Both the position numbers and the translations under genes were made by a program. From Streptomyces sp. NBC_01314 (GTDB taxonomy: Bacteria > Actinomycetota > Actinomycetes > Streptomycetales > Streptomycetaceae): a stretch of DNA of 64,000 bases. The stretch is taken from contig NZ_CP108394.1 of NCBI RefSeq assembly GCF_041435215.1, forward strand, positions 10,292,001 through 10,356,000, given 5' to 3'. Under the pieces are notes generated by a model. It did not search any database, was not told the origin of the DNA, and saw only the letters and a program-made list of their open reading frames with translations. Shown piece by piece: positions 1 to 8,184 of the stretch. Every line of letters starts with the position of its first letter. Position 1 is the first letter of the stretch.

Positions 1-2
1 CC

Positions 3-254
3 ACCGTCATGCGCGGTGCGGTCGCGGCCGGCGTCCGGGGCATCGTCGCCGAGTGCGGCGGCAACCTGATGTGCGCGACCTGCCACGTCTACGCCGCCGA
101 AGCCGCCCTCTTCCCGGAGCCGACCGCCGACGAGGACGAACTCCTCGACTGCACGGCCGAGCCCCGGCGGGACGACAGCCGACTCAGCTGCCGACTGACC
201 CTCACCGACCTGACGCGCGACCTGTCGATACACGTGCCGGGAGCCCAGACATGA
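3..254 (+). CDS. 2Fe-2S ferredoxin, C-terminal part (runs off left edge)
   Basis: This is the C-terminal ~84 residues of an adrenodoxin/putidaredoxin-type [2Fe-2S] ferredoxin. The reading frame is open through base 3 and the true start lies outside the window. The segment AECGGNLMCATCHVY carries the C-x5-C-x2-C part of the cluster motif, and a fourth Cys sits near the end in RLSCRL. Such ferredoxins shuttle electrons from an FAD reductase to a cytochrome P450. The stop overlaps the start of the downstream ferredoxin reductase (ATGA, 251-254), so the two are probably translationally coupled. A P450 gene upstream of the window is likely, but this is inference. Confidence 0.9.
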   Translation, partial: TVMRGAVAAGVRGIVAECGGNLMCATCHVYAAEAALFPEPTADEDELLDCTAEPRRDDSRLSCRLTLTDLTRDLSIHVPGAQT

Positions 255-1564
255 CGACCAGGGAACCCGGAATCGTGATCGTCGGCGCGGGCCAGGCGGG
301 CGTCCAGGCCGCCGAGTCACTGCGCGACGCGGGCTTCACCGGGCCCCTCACGATCATCGGAGACGAACCCGAACTCCCGTACCAGCGACCTCCGTTGTCG
401 AAGGAGTACCTCGCCGGAAAACTGCCCTACGGCGAACTCGCCCTCCGCGCCGACCGGTTCTACGCCGACCGTGACATCGACCTGATCGTCGGGCGCCGGG
501 TGGTGGGACTGGACAGGGCGCGGCGCCGGGTGACACTCGACGACGACAGCGAACTCCCTTATTCACACCTGGTGTTGGCCACCGGCACGCGGCCCCGTTC
601 GCTGCCGCTGCCGGGGTGCGGTCTCGCCGGGGTGATCAGCCTGCGGACCCGTGCCGAGGCCGACGAGCTGCGGCGGCGGCTGGGCGAGGCGCGGAACGTG
701 GTGGTGATCGGCGCCGGGTTCATCGGCCTGGAGTTCGCCGCCGCCTGCCGAGCCGTGGGGCTGAGCCCGGTCGTTCTCGACATCGCCGAGCAGGTGATGG
801 GCCGTGCGGTCTCCGCGCCCACCGCCGCCCACTTCGCGCAGCGGCACCAGGAACTGGGCACCCGGCTCCTGATGGGCACCGCGCCCGTCGAACTGATCGG
901 CCTGGACCGCCGGGTGACCGGCGTCCGCACGGCGGACGGGGTGACGATCCCCGCCGACCTGGTCGTCACCGGCATCGGCGTCCTCCCCAACGTCGAACTC
1001 GCCACCCTGGCGGGCCTGGAGAGCGAAAACGGCATCGTCGTCGACGACCGCCTCGCCACCGCGGACCCGCACATCTCGGCGATCGGTGACTGCGCGGCCT
1101 TCCCCGCCCCGCACGGCGACCTGCGAAACGCCCCGCAAGGAGCCCCGCACGGCGCCCCCGATGCCGGGGGACGGCGGATCCGGTTGGAGTCCGTACAGAA
1201 CGCCGCCGACCAGGCCCGCTGCCTGGCCGCCCGGCTGACCGGCGCGCCGCGTCCGTACGACGCGCTGCCCTGGTTCTGGAGCTACCAGGGCGACCTGAGG
1301 CTCCAGATCGCCGGCCTGTCGACCGGCCACGACCGGACGGCCGTGCTGGGCGACGACAAGGGCAAGGGCTTCTCGGTGCTCTGCTTCCGCGACTCCGCCC
1401 TGATCGCGGTCGAGTCCGTCAACCGCCCCGCCGACCACATGGCGGCCCGACGCCTCCTGGCCGCGGACATCGAGGTCACCTTCGACGATGTCGCCGAACC
1501 CGGCTTCAGCCTGCGCGGCCATCTGGCACGGGCCACCGATTCGGAACGGAGGACTCCGGCATGA
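251..1564 (+). CDS. FAD-dependent ferredoxin reductase (rhodocoxin/putidaredoxin reductase type)
   Basis: A 437-residue NAD(P)H:ferredoxin oxidoreductase that would reduce the ferredoxin encoded just upstream. The N-terminal FAD fold has IVIVGAGQAGVQAAESLR, followed by the PYQRPPLSKEYL segment typical of this family. A second GxGxxG (VVVIGAGFIGLEFAAA) marks the NAD domain, and ISAIGDCAAFP is the FAD-binding ATG/GD motif. The length is normal apart from an Ala/Gly/His-rich insertion (HGDLRNAPQGAPHGAPDAGG) before the C-terminal domain. ATG 251 was chosen because it overlaps the ferredoxin stop; the longer open frame upstream is in the ferredoxin region and is not a gene. The pair looks like class I P450 redox partners. 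Confidence 0.93.
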   Translation: MTTREPGIVIVGAGQAGVQAAESLRDAGFTGPLTIIGDEPELPYQRPPLSKEYLAGKLPYGELALRADRFYADRDIDLIVGRRVVGLDRARRRVTLDDDSELPYSHLVLATGTRPRSLPLPGCGLAGVISLRTRAEADELRRRLGEARNVVVIGAGFIGLEFAAACRAVGLSPVVLDIAEQVMGRAVSAPTAAHFAQRHQELGTRLLMGTAPVELIGLDRRVTGVRTADGVTIPADLVVTGIGVLPNVELATLAGLESENGIVVDDRLATADPHISAIGDCAAFPAPHGDLRNAPQGAPHGAPDAGGRRIRLESVQNAADQARCLAARLTGAPRPYDALPWFWSYQGDLRLQIAGLSTGHDRTAVLGDDKGKGFSVLCFRDSALIAVESVNRPADHMAARRLLAADIEVTFDDVAEPGFSLRGHLARATDSERRTPA

Positions 1565-1577
1565 CGACGGATGCACC

Positions 1578-1943
1578 GAACTCTCGCCCGCCCTGGGCAT
1601 CGGCGTTTTCGCCGAGTAGACGCTGGTGGCGGCCGGGCAGTGCACCAAGGTGGATCCCGAGGCCTCACCGGCGGCGGCCGGACTGCTGGGATGCGGGGTG
1701 ATGGCCGGCATCGGCGCAGCCATCAACACCGGCCAGGTGGGGCGCGGCGACACCGTGGACTTGATCGGTGTCGGCGGGGTCGGCGGCGCCGCCGTCATGG
1801 GCGCCCGGGTCGCCGGGGCGGCACGGATCATCGCGGTGGACATCGACGGGCGGAAGCTCGACACCGCGAAGCGGCTGGGCGCCACCCACACCGTCAACTC
1901 CCGGCAGACGGACGCTGTCGACGCGATCAACTCCGTGGAGTAG
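1578..1943 (+). pseudogene. Remnant of mycothiol/NDMA-type zinc alcohol dehydrogenase
   Basis: The frame encodes ELSPALGIGVFAE, then TAG at 1617-1619, then [39 protein letters not shown] and a Rossmann segment ending at [12 protein letters not shown]. This matches the middle of MscR (S-(hydroxymethyl)mycothiol dehydrogenase) or NDMA-dependent alcohol dehydrogenases. Those proteins are about 360 residues long, and a Lys is expected where the stop lies. Both zinc-binding N-terminal domain and C-terminus are missing, so this is a decayed internal fragment. A GTG at 1626 could still start a 105-residue peptide, but the catalytic domain is absent. The fragment ends directly at a short tandem repeat. 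Confidence 0.8.
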
Positions 1944-1974
1944 CGGGAGTAGCGGGAGTAGCGGGAGTAGGGGA
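1941..1974. repeat. 9-bp tandem repeat TAGCGGGAG
   Basis: Three complete copies of TAGCGGGAG (1941-1967) are followed by a degenerate fourth. Each copy contains a TAG in the frame of the preceding dehydrogenase remnant. The array sits exactly where homology to the dehydrogenase ends, so it may mark the deletion junction, for example by slippage after a rearrangement. Confidence 0.85.
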
Positions 1975-2000
1975 GCAGAGGCCACCGGCCGACCGCACGG

Positions 2001-2891
2001 TCAGCCCTCCAGCCGGCGCAGCCGTTCCGCGTCGCAGGTGCGGGGGCAGGTGGCGCAGGCCTCGGCCGGGCGGATCGTGTAGTAGAGGCAGCAGCCCTTG
2101 CGGGTGCGGGTCGGGTGTTCGCGGCCGTCGCTCGTGCGGAGGGAACGGAAGTCGGCGCCGCCGGGGAAGGGCGCGTGGGCGGTCGGGAGTACCGCGGAGG
2201 CGGCCCGGACACCGGCGGCCTCGTCGCCCCGCATACGGCCCAGGTACCAGAGACCGGAGACCAGGTCGTCGGAGACCAGACCCCACAGCGCGCGCGAACC
2301 CCGGCGGACGTACGGGCCGATCGCGTCCAGCACCGGGCCCATGTGGTCCGCGACGGCGGCCCTCAACTCGGCCCGCAGGGACTCCTGATGGGCGACGGCC
2401 CGGGTGCCGGGCAGGGCCGTCGCGGGGTCGTCCGGCAGACAGGCGAGGTCGGAGCCGGGCCGGATCTCGAACACGCCCGTCGCGAGATCGACCCGTATGT
2501 CGTCGGGGGCGATGCGGGGCACGCGCCGCTCCAGGTACCAGGCGCCGCTCATCAGCAGGCCGACCGACCAGGCGTAGTCGTGCAGGGCGCGGGAGGCGGC
2601 GACATGCCGGGGCGCGGAGTGGTCGTAGCGGTCCTGGATGCGGACGGCCTCCGCCTCGACGAAGGCCCGCACACTCTCCTGACCGTCGAGCAAGCCGATG
2701 GTACGCGTGGCCACTTGCGGTGGCCGCGCGCCGTGGGACGGCGGCTGCCGGTCGGTCGGGCGGCCGGGTTCCGCCACGCGTACGGACAGCGCCTCGCACA
2801 CCGCGTCCAGGCGGCGGTAGACGGCGGCGAGGAGTTCCGGGACCTGTGTGGCGGTGTCGGCCTGGGCGTTTTCCAGGTGGGCCGCGGTCAT
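2001..2891 (-). CDS. FhuF-like (2Fe-2S) ferric-siderophore reductase
   Basis: A 296-residue protein ending in GCCLYYTIRPAEACATCPRTCD. The CC-x10-C-x2-C arrangement is the C-terminal [2Fe-2S] signature of the FhuF siderophore-iron reductase family. Such proteins reduce Fe(III) bound to hydroxamate or carboxylate siderophores in the cytoplasm so the iron can be released. The start ATG (2889-2891) has GGAG seven bases upstream. It is divergent from the siderophore operon and shares the iron box at about 2932-2949, so both sides are probably repressed by a DmdR/IdeR-type regulator when iron is plentiful. That it acts on the product of the neighbouring operon is inference. Confidence 0.85.
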   Translation of the reverse strand: MTAAHLENAQADTATQVPELLAAVYRRLDAVCEALSVRVAEPGRPTDRQPPSHGARPPQVATRTIGLLDGQESVRAFVEAEAVRIQDRYDHSAPRHVAASRALHDYAWSVGLLMSGAWYLERRVPRIAPDDIRVDLATGVFEIRPGSDLACLPDDPATALPGTRAVAHQESLRAELRAAVADHMGPVLDAIGPYVRRGSRALWGLVSDDLVSGLWYLGRMRGDEAAGVRAASAVLPTAHAPFPGGADFRSLRTSDGREHPTRTRKGCCLYYTIRPAEACATCPRTCDAERLRRLEG

Positions 2892-2931
2892 CGGTAACTC
2901 CAGAGCGTGAAGAGGTTTTGGCAGTCAGGGG

Positions 2932-2949
2932 AGGTAAGCCTTACCTTAA
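2932..2949. promoter_or_regulatory. Iron box (IdeR/DmdR1/DtxR-type operator)
   Basis: AGGTAAGCCTTACCTTAA closely matches the actinobacterial iron box TTAGGTTAGGCTAACCTAA when read on the minus strand (TTAAGGTAAGGCTTACCT). It is nearly palindromic around 2939-2940. It lies 41 bp upstream of the FhuF-like gene and about 190 bp upstream of the ATP-grasp gene, in the divergent intergenic region. This is where a shared iron-dependent operator is expected. Confidence 0.82.
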
Positions 2950-3138
2950 CTGCAAGATCGCGTGCTGATGACCAGGCGGGGTGTGAAGCAGTCGTGGCGT
3001 CGCTCGCCGACATCGCGAAGGGCGTCGGCGAGGTGCTCCCCAAGCGGTAACTCCCGCGGTTCCCCGGGGCGGGCCCCACCACGAGAAGGGCCCGCTCTGC
3101 CGACCTCCCACCCGCTAGCGGAAGTTGTGCACCACCCC

Positions 3139-4338
3139 ATGCGTCTGTACCTGCTCGCGCTCAACCCCACCGACTCCGTCACCGAGGGCTTCCTGCCCGC
3201 CGCCGTCCGGCTCGGCCTGGACGTCACGATCCTCACCGACCAGCCCGACGGCCACCGCGACGCATATTCACATCACCAGGCGATCGAGATCCTCGACTGC
3301 GACGTACGTGACTTCCGTGCCGTGGTCACCCGGATCTCCACCCACCACCGCCCGGACGCGGTCTTCACCAACAGCGACCACCTCCAGACCCAGGCCGCCC
3401 TCGCCGCCCACTACTTCGAGCTCCCCGGAAAGGACTGGAGGGCCGCCCTGCGCGGCAAGGACAAGGGCGAGATGCGCCGCCATCTGGCCGCCGCCGCGGT
3501 GGACACCGTCTGGTCCGTCGAGATCGCAGACCCGGCCGACCTCACCGGCCCCCTCGTCGCCGACGCTCCGTACCCCTGCGTGGTCAAGCCCCGCGAAGGC
3601 GTAGCCAGCGAGGACGTCGTACTCGTCGACACCGCCGAGGACCTCGCGGCCCGCGGCAAGGAGATCCTGACCCGGCGCCCGGGCCTCACCCTGGTCGTCG
3701 AGGAGTATCTGCCCGGCGAGCTGTACACCCTGGAGACCCTCGGCGACGGCCACGTCCGGCACGTCCTCGGCGGCTTCCACACCGAGCTGTCCCCGCCGCC
3801 GTACTTCGTCGAGAAGCGCATGACGTTCGTACCGGCCCACCCCGAGCCGGTCGTCGCCCAGATCCTCGCCCAACTCGACGCGCTGGGCGTCGGGTTCGGG
3901 GCCTGCCACGCCGAGTTCGTCGTGCACGAGGGCCGGGCCCGCATCATCGAGGTCAACTACCGGGCCATCGGCGACCAGTGCGACCTGCTGCTCGCCCAGC
4001 TCCTCGACCTCCCCCTCTTCGAGCACATCCTCCGCACCCACCTCGGCGAGCCGCTGCCCGCCGACCTGGACACCCGGCGCGACGGCGCGGCCCGCCTGGA
4101 GTACCCCTGCGCCGACCGGGCGGGCACTCTCGTCGCCGCCCCCGACGCGACCGAACTCGTCGTCGACGGCGTGCATCTGACGTACCGTCCGCTGCGGAAG
4201 CCGGGAGAACGCCACGAGCTGTACCGGACGAACCGCGACTACCTCGGCGTGCTCCGCGCCACCGGCACCGCACTGGAGACCGTCGACCGGGTGGTGGCCG
4301 ACTTCCTCGCCGCGCAGCGCTGGGAGATCCAGCCATGA
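3139..4338 (+). CDS. ATP-grasp ligase of a siderophore operon
   Basis: A 399-residue ATP-grasp protein. The N-terminal Rossmann-like part (MRLYLLALNPTDSVTEGFLPAAVRLGL) is followed by ATP-grasp elements: PYPCVVKPREGVASEDV, LVVEEYLPGELYTLE and the Mg-binding segment HAEFVVHEGRARIIEVNYRAIGDQ. These enzymes activate a carboxylate as acyl-phosphate and join it to an amine. It is the first gene of an operon with two NIS synthetases and a decarboxylase, so it probably makes one amide bond of the siderophore or a building block. The substrate cannot be read from sequence. ATG 3139 aligns with the family N-terminus. The stop overlaps the next start (ATGA, 4335-4338). Confidence 0.85.
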   Translation: MRLYLLALNPTDSVTEGFLPAAVRLGLDVTILTDQPDGHRDAYSHHQAIEILDCDVRDFRAVVTRISTHHRPDAVFTNSDHLQTQAALAAHYFELPGKDWRAALRGKDKGEMRRHLAAAAVDTVWSVEIADPADLTGPLVADAPYPCVVKPREGVASEDVVLVDTAEDLAARGKEILTRRPGLTLVVEEYLPGELYTLETLGDGHVRHVLGGFHTELSPPPYFVEKRMTFVPAHPEPVVAQILAQLDALGVGFGACHAEFVVHEGRARIIEVNYRAIGDQCDLLLAQLLDLPLFEHILRTHLGEPLPADLDTRRDGAARLEYPCADRAGTLVAAPDATELVVDGVHLTYRPLRKPGERHELYRTNRDYLGVLRATGTALETVDRVVADFLAAQRWEIQP

Positions 4339-6251
4339 CCGCCTGCGCTTCCGCTGACTGCGCTTGCGCTGCTTCCGCCGCTTACGCCGCTTCCGAAGAG
4401 GCCGCCGTGTCCGCCGTCGCCACCACCGGCGCACCCGCCACCACCGGCGCACCCGCGCCCCCCGACACTGCCGAAGCCGAACTCCTCACCCGCGTGCTCG
4501 GCGCCCTGCTCCGCGAGGACGTCGCCGGCCTGCGCACCCGCAGCACCCTCGTCCACGGCTCCGACGACCTCGACGGCTCCGACGGCCCCTGGCTCCGCCT
4601 TCCCGCCGCCGACGGTGACGACGCCCTCCTCCTCCCCGTCGCCGAGGACGGCTTCCAGCACCCGTACGCCGCCCGACTTCCCTTGCTCGTAAGGGAGTCG
4701 GACAGCGCGCACCTCACCACCTGTGACACCGTCCTCGCCGAGCTGCGTGCCCTCGCCGAGCCCGTCGACCATGACGGCTTCGACGCCTTCGCCGAGGAAT
4801 GCCGCCAGACCCTCGCGACGATGCGGCTGCACGAGGCGACGGGGGAGGAGATCACCGACGGGCTCACCGACCTGTATGGCGCCGACCTCGCCGACTGGAC
4901 CGGCCTGCGCGGCGGCCTCGCGTACGAGACACTCGCCGCACGCCTCGATCACCCGGTCTACCCGACCGCACGCGGCCGCTCGGGCCTCGATGAGATCCAA
5001 CTGCGGGCCTACGCACCGGAGTTCCACCCGGAGTTCGCCCTTCGGTGGCTCGCCCTCCCCCGGGAGTCCGTCACCGTGACCGGGGACCTCCCGGACGGCT
5101 GGCCCACCCCGTCCGGGCTCGGCCTCGCGGATCTCGACCGCACGCATGTCGTGCTGCCCGTCCACCCGTTGACCGCCGGCGCGTCCCTCGGCACGGCGCT
5201 GCGTGAGGCAGGGCTCGCGGACGGGGCCGTGCTCGCCGACCGGGCGTACCTCTCCGTCCTACCCACGCTGTCGATGCGTACGGTCGCGCCGGCCGCGGCC
5301 CCCTCGCTTCATCTCAAACTGCCCCTGGCGACCGCCACGCTGGGTCTGCGCAACAAGCGGTCGATCAAGCCCGGCACCCTCGTCGACGGCGCCGCCGGAC
5401 AGCGACTGCTGACGGCGGTGATCGACCGCGAGCCCCGCTTCCAGGGCCGTGTGCTGCACGCCGACGAGACGGTGTACGCGCACGCCGGTCACGAACTGCT
5501 CGCCGTACTGTGCCGCCGCTACCCGACCGGCCTCGACGACTCGGTCGTCGTCCCCATGGCCGCCCTCCTCGCCCAGGCACCCGGCGGAGGACTGGTCGTC
5601 GACCACCTCGCGGACCGCTTCCACGGCGGTGACCCGACCGCTCTGCTCGACGCCGTGCTCACCTTGCTGTTCGACTGGCAGACCACGCTCTTCGGGTACG
5701 GCATCGCGCTGGAGTCGCACCAGCAGAACGTCTCCCTGGTGTTCGGCCCCGACCCCGGCGACCTGCGTCTGCTGCTGAAGGACAACGACGGGCCACGCAT
5801 CAACGGCGCCCGCCTGGCCGCCAAGCTCGGCGACAGCGGAAGCGGAAGCGGAAGCGGAGGGGTAAATGAAGGGGAAGTCGGCGGCACCTGGGGCTTCGAC
5901 GACACCCGCACCTTCACCACCGACGACCGCGCGGTGGCCGACGTCTTCACCACCATCACCGTCCATCTGTGCGCCGGCGCCTACGCGTTCGGCCTCGCCC
6001 GGCACGGCCGCGCCCCGCTGCCGGAGCTGCTGAACCTCGTACGGGACCGGCTCAGCGAGGCCGTCGACCGTCTCGGCGGTGACGCGGCGGCCGTCCTGCG
6101 CGAGCGGGTGCTGAACGCGCCCGAGCTGCCGGTGAAGGCCATGGTGAGCGCCGGAACCCTGATGAGCAAGGAGCGGACGGGCGCCGCCGACATCAACAAG
6201 CACTACACCACCGGGCCCAACTACCTTCTCCCGGAGGGTGGTTCGGCATGA
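4335..6251 (+). CDS. IucA/IucC-family NIS siderophore synthetase (first copy)
   Basis: A 638-residue NRPS-independent siderophore synthetase, which adenylates a citrate- or dicarboxylate-type acid and condenses it with an amine. Recognisable family segments are VVLPVHPLTAG, LKLPLATATLGLRNKRSIKPGTL and GIALESHQQNVSLVFGP. The first ~45 residues are low-complexity Ala/Ser/Thr with a repeated ATTGAPATTGAPA and are absent from the family core. A (GS)n stretch (SGSGSGSGG) near residue 500 looks like repeat expansion in a loop. It overlaps its neighbours on both sides by ATGA. Which half of the molecule it assembles is unknown. Confidence 0.92.
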   Translation: MTACASADCACAASAAYAASEEAAVSAVATTGAPATTGAPAPPDTAEAELLTRVLGALLREDVAGLRTRSTLVHGSDDLDGSDGPWLRLPAADGDDALLLPVAEDGFQHPYAARLPLLVRESDSAHLTTCDTVLAELRALAEPVDHDGFDAFAEECRQTLATMRLHEATGEEITDGLTDLYGADLADWTGLRGGLAYETLAARLDHPVYPTARGRSGLDEIQLRAYAPEFHPEFALRWLALPRESVTVTGDLPDGWPTPSGLGLADLDRTHVVLPVHPLTAGASLGTALREAGLADGAVLADRAYLSVLPTLSMRTVAPAAAPSLHLKLPLATATLGLRNKRSIKPGTLVDGAAGQRLLTAVIDREPRFQGRVLHADETVYAHAGHELLAVLCRRYPTGLDDSVVVPMAALLAQAPGGGLVVDHLADRFHGGDPTALLDAVLTLLFDWQTTLFGYGIALESHQQNVSLVFGPDPGDLRLLLKDNDGPRINGARLAAKLGDSGSGSGSGGVNEGEVGGTWGFDDTRTFTTDDRAVADVFTTITVHLCAGAYAFGLARHGRAPLPELLNLVRDRLSEAVDRLGGDAAAVLRERVLNAPELPVKAMVSAGTLMSKERTGAADINKHYTTGPNYLLPEGGSA

Positions 6252-6403
6252 CCGCCGAGACGCTTCCGGCACGTTCCACGATCGGCCGCCGACAGGTGCG
6301 TGCCGTGGCCGCCTGCTACTTCGTGGCGTCGTTCGCCGCACTGGGGCTGCCGCCGTACCTCACCCTCCTGCCCCCACATCCGCGTACCCGCTGGAGCCAC
6401 TGA
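6248..6403 (+). pseudogene. Truncated MFS siderophore exporter (N-terminal stub)
   Basis: A 51-residue ORF starts at the ATGA overlap with the NIS synthetase and ends directly before the next start. The peptide begins like an MFS transporter (RRQVRAVAACYFVASFAALGLPPYLTLL, one transmembrane helix), then ends at PPHPRTRWSH. MFS exporters have about 400 residues and 12 helices. In comparable siderophore operons an exporter commonly sits between synthetase genes, so this is best read as an exporter lost by an in-operon deletion that kept the coupled start-stop architecture. A genuine single-helix peptide cannot be excluded. Confidence 0.7.
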
Positions 6404-8116
6404 ATGCCCCCGCTCACCGACTCGCTCGGTACCACCCACCTCCCCACCGCCGACGACGCCGTCGCCCACACCCTCCTCAACTGCCTGCTGCGCGAGGTGT
6501 CCGGCCCCGAACACCAGATCGCCGTCACAGACGGACACCTCCTGCTCCGCCTGCCCCGCCGCGGCCTCCTCCTCCGTGTGGCGCTGCGCCGTAGGTCCAT
6601 GCTGGGCGCCCACCGCTTCACCGGTCCCGTCCACGAGCAGTCCGACACGGGCTGGAGCGAACTCGACTGGCGCCGCCTCGCCGAGTACACCCACGACGAA
6701 CTGTCGCTGCGCACCGGCGTCCGCAACGACGAGTTCCTGCACCAGATCGACTCCAGCCACCGCACCCTCGCCTCCGCGCTGACCGCTCGCGAGACCGGCG
6801 CGCCCGCCCCGCACGGGCTCCCGGACTACCTCGCCTCCGAGCAGTCCCTCCTCTTCGGCCACCGCTTCCACCCCACCCCCAAGGCCCGTACGGGCGACGC
6901 GGACGCCTGGCGGTCGTACGCCCCCGAGACCGGCGCCTCCTTTCCACTGCGGCACCTCGCCGTCCGCGACCACCTGATCGCCGAGGAGAGCGCGGAGGCC
7001 GGAGCCACCGCCGTGCTCGACCGGGCACGCGGCGACGTCCCCGACGGCTACCGGCTGCTGCCCGCCCACCCCTGGCAGTACGAGATGCTGCGCGAACACC
7101 GGCTGTTGCGCGAGGCGCTCGGCCGCAATGACATCCTCGACCTCGGTCCCGGCGGCCGGGAGTACGCGGCCACCGCCTCCGTCCGCACCCTCTTCGACGG
7201 CGACGCCTTCCTGAAGTTCAGCCTCAACGTCCGCATCACCAACTGCCTGCGCAAGAACGCCAGTTACGAACTGTCCGGCGCCGTCGCCCTCACCCGCGTC
7301 CTCGCCCCGGTCCTCACCGACCTGGAGGCCCGCTTCCCCGGCAGCGCGATGCTCCGCGAACCCGCCTACCGCAGCCTTGCCCTCCCCGGCCCCGACGGCA
7401 CCCCCGACCGGACACTCCTCGAAGGCTTCGGCGTGATCGTCCGCGAGGGCCTCTCCCGTCGGCTGCTGCCCGGCACGACCCCGCTGCTCGCGGCCGCCGT
7501 CGCCGACGAGTACCCGACCAGCGCCGCCCACATCTCCCGCCTCCTCGACGGCGCGGGCCCCGAGACGGCCCTGAACTGGTGGAAGGCCTACCTCCGTCTC
7601 CTGGTCCCGCCCGTCCTCTCCGCCTACTTCGACCACGGCCTCGTCCTGGAACCCCATCTCCAGAACGTCCTCATCTGCGTCGACGCCGACGGCCTGCCCG
7701 CCCAGGTCCTCTTCCGCGACCTGGAGGGCACCAAGCTCCTCCCCGACCACCACGCCGGCATCCTCGCCTCCCTCCCGCCGGAGGTCGCCGGCCCGATGTC
7801 GTACGACGCCCGGCGCGGCTGGGACCGTGTCGTGTACTGCCTCCTCGTCAACCACGTCGCCGAGCTGCTCGCCGCCCTCGCCGACCTGTACCCGGAGACC
7901 GAGGCCGACCTGTGGGCGGCGGTCCGCGCGACCATCAGGACGTACGCCGGGGAGGAGGGCTGCCCGCCCCGCCTCTCCGCCCTGCTCGCCGGGGTGCCGC
8001 TGCCCGCCAAGACCAATCTGCTCACCCGCTGGGAACGCAAGGCCGACCGCGAGGCCGGCTACGTCCGCCTGCCCTCACCCCTCGCCGAGGACGTCCTCCG
8101 CTGGAGCCCTCGATGA
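6404..8116 (+). CDS. IucA/IucC-family NIS siderophore synthetase (second copy)
   Basis: A 570-residue NIS synthetase with clearer family motifs than the first copy: RLLPAHPWQYEMLREH, FLKFSLNVRITNCLRKNASYELSG and GLVLEPHLQNVLICVD. It likely performs a second ATP-dependent condensation in the same pathway. The start abuts the stop of the MFS stub with no spacer, and the stop overlaps the decarboxylase frame. Two NIS enzymes plus a PLP decarboxylase resemble carboxylate siderophore systems such as staphyloferrin B, but the ATP-grasp partner is different, so the product cannot be named. Confidence 0.93.
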   Translation: MPPLTDSLGTTHLPTADDAVAHTLLNCLLREVSGPEHQIAVTDGHLLLRLPRRGLLLRVALRRRSMLGAHRFTGPVHEQSDTGWSELDWRRLAEYTHDELSLRTGVRNDEFLHQIDSSHRTLASALTARETGAPAPHGLPDYLASEQSLLFGHRFHPTPKARTGDADAWRSYAPETGASFPLRHLAVRDHLIAEESAEAGATAVLDRARGDVPDGYRLLPAHPWQYEMLREHRLLREALGRNDILDLGPGGREYAATASVRTLFDGDAFLKFSLNVRITNCLRKNASYELSGAVALTRVLAPVLTDLEARFPGSAMLREPAYRSLALPGPDGTPDRTLLEGFGVIVREGLSRRLLPGTTPLLAAAVADEYPTSAAHISRLLDGAGPETALNWWKAYLRLLVPPVLSAYFDHGLVLEPHLQNVLICVDADGLPAQVLFRDLEGTKLLPDHHAGILASLPPEVAGPMSYDARRGWDRVVYCLLVNHVAELLAALADLYPETEADLWAAVRATIRTYAGEEGCPPRLSALLAGVPLPAKTNLLTRWERKADREAGYVRLPSPLAEDVLRWSPR

Positions 8117-8142
8117 GCCGCGAGCCCTCGATGAGCCGCGAG
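8107..8142. repeat. 18-bp direct repeat at the decarboxylase start
   Basis: CCCTCGATGAGCCGCGAG occurs twice in tandem (8107-8124 and 8125-8142), duplicating an ATG with its context. It adds in-frame codons in front of the decarboxylase and creates several alternative starts. Confidence 0.85.
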
Positions 8143-8184
8143 CACTTCATGAACCAGGCGCATTTGACGAACCAGGAGCAGTCG

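Noticed and set aside
563..2212. A 549-codon open frame on the minus strand across the ferredoxin reductase
   Set aside because: It is a shadow of GC-rich coding DNA: Pro/Ala/Arg/Ser composition, no domains, and it opposes a clear family gene.
2950..3138. Possible short leader peptide upstream of the ATP-grasp gene (for example GTG 2995, ending LPKR)
   Set aside because: No ribosome-binding site and no attenuator-like pairing was evident; the stretch is better left as an untranslated leader.
5838..5862. GGAAGC repeats in the first NIS synthetase as a possible phase-variation tract
   Set aside because: The unit is 6 bp and in frame, so copy changes would only lengthen a Gly-Ser linker and not switch expression.
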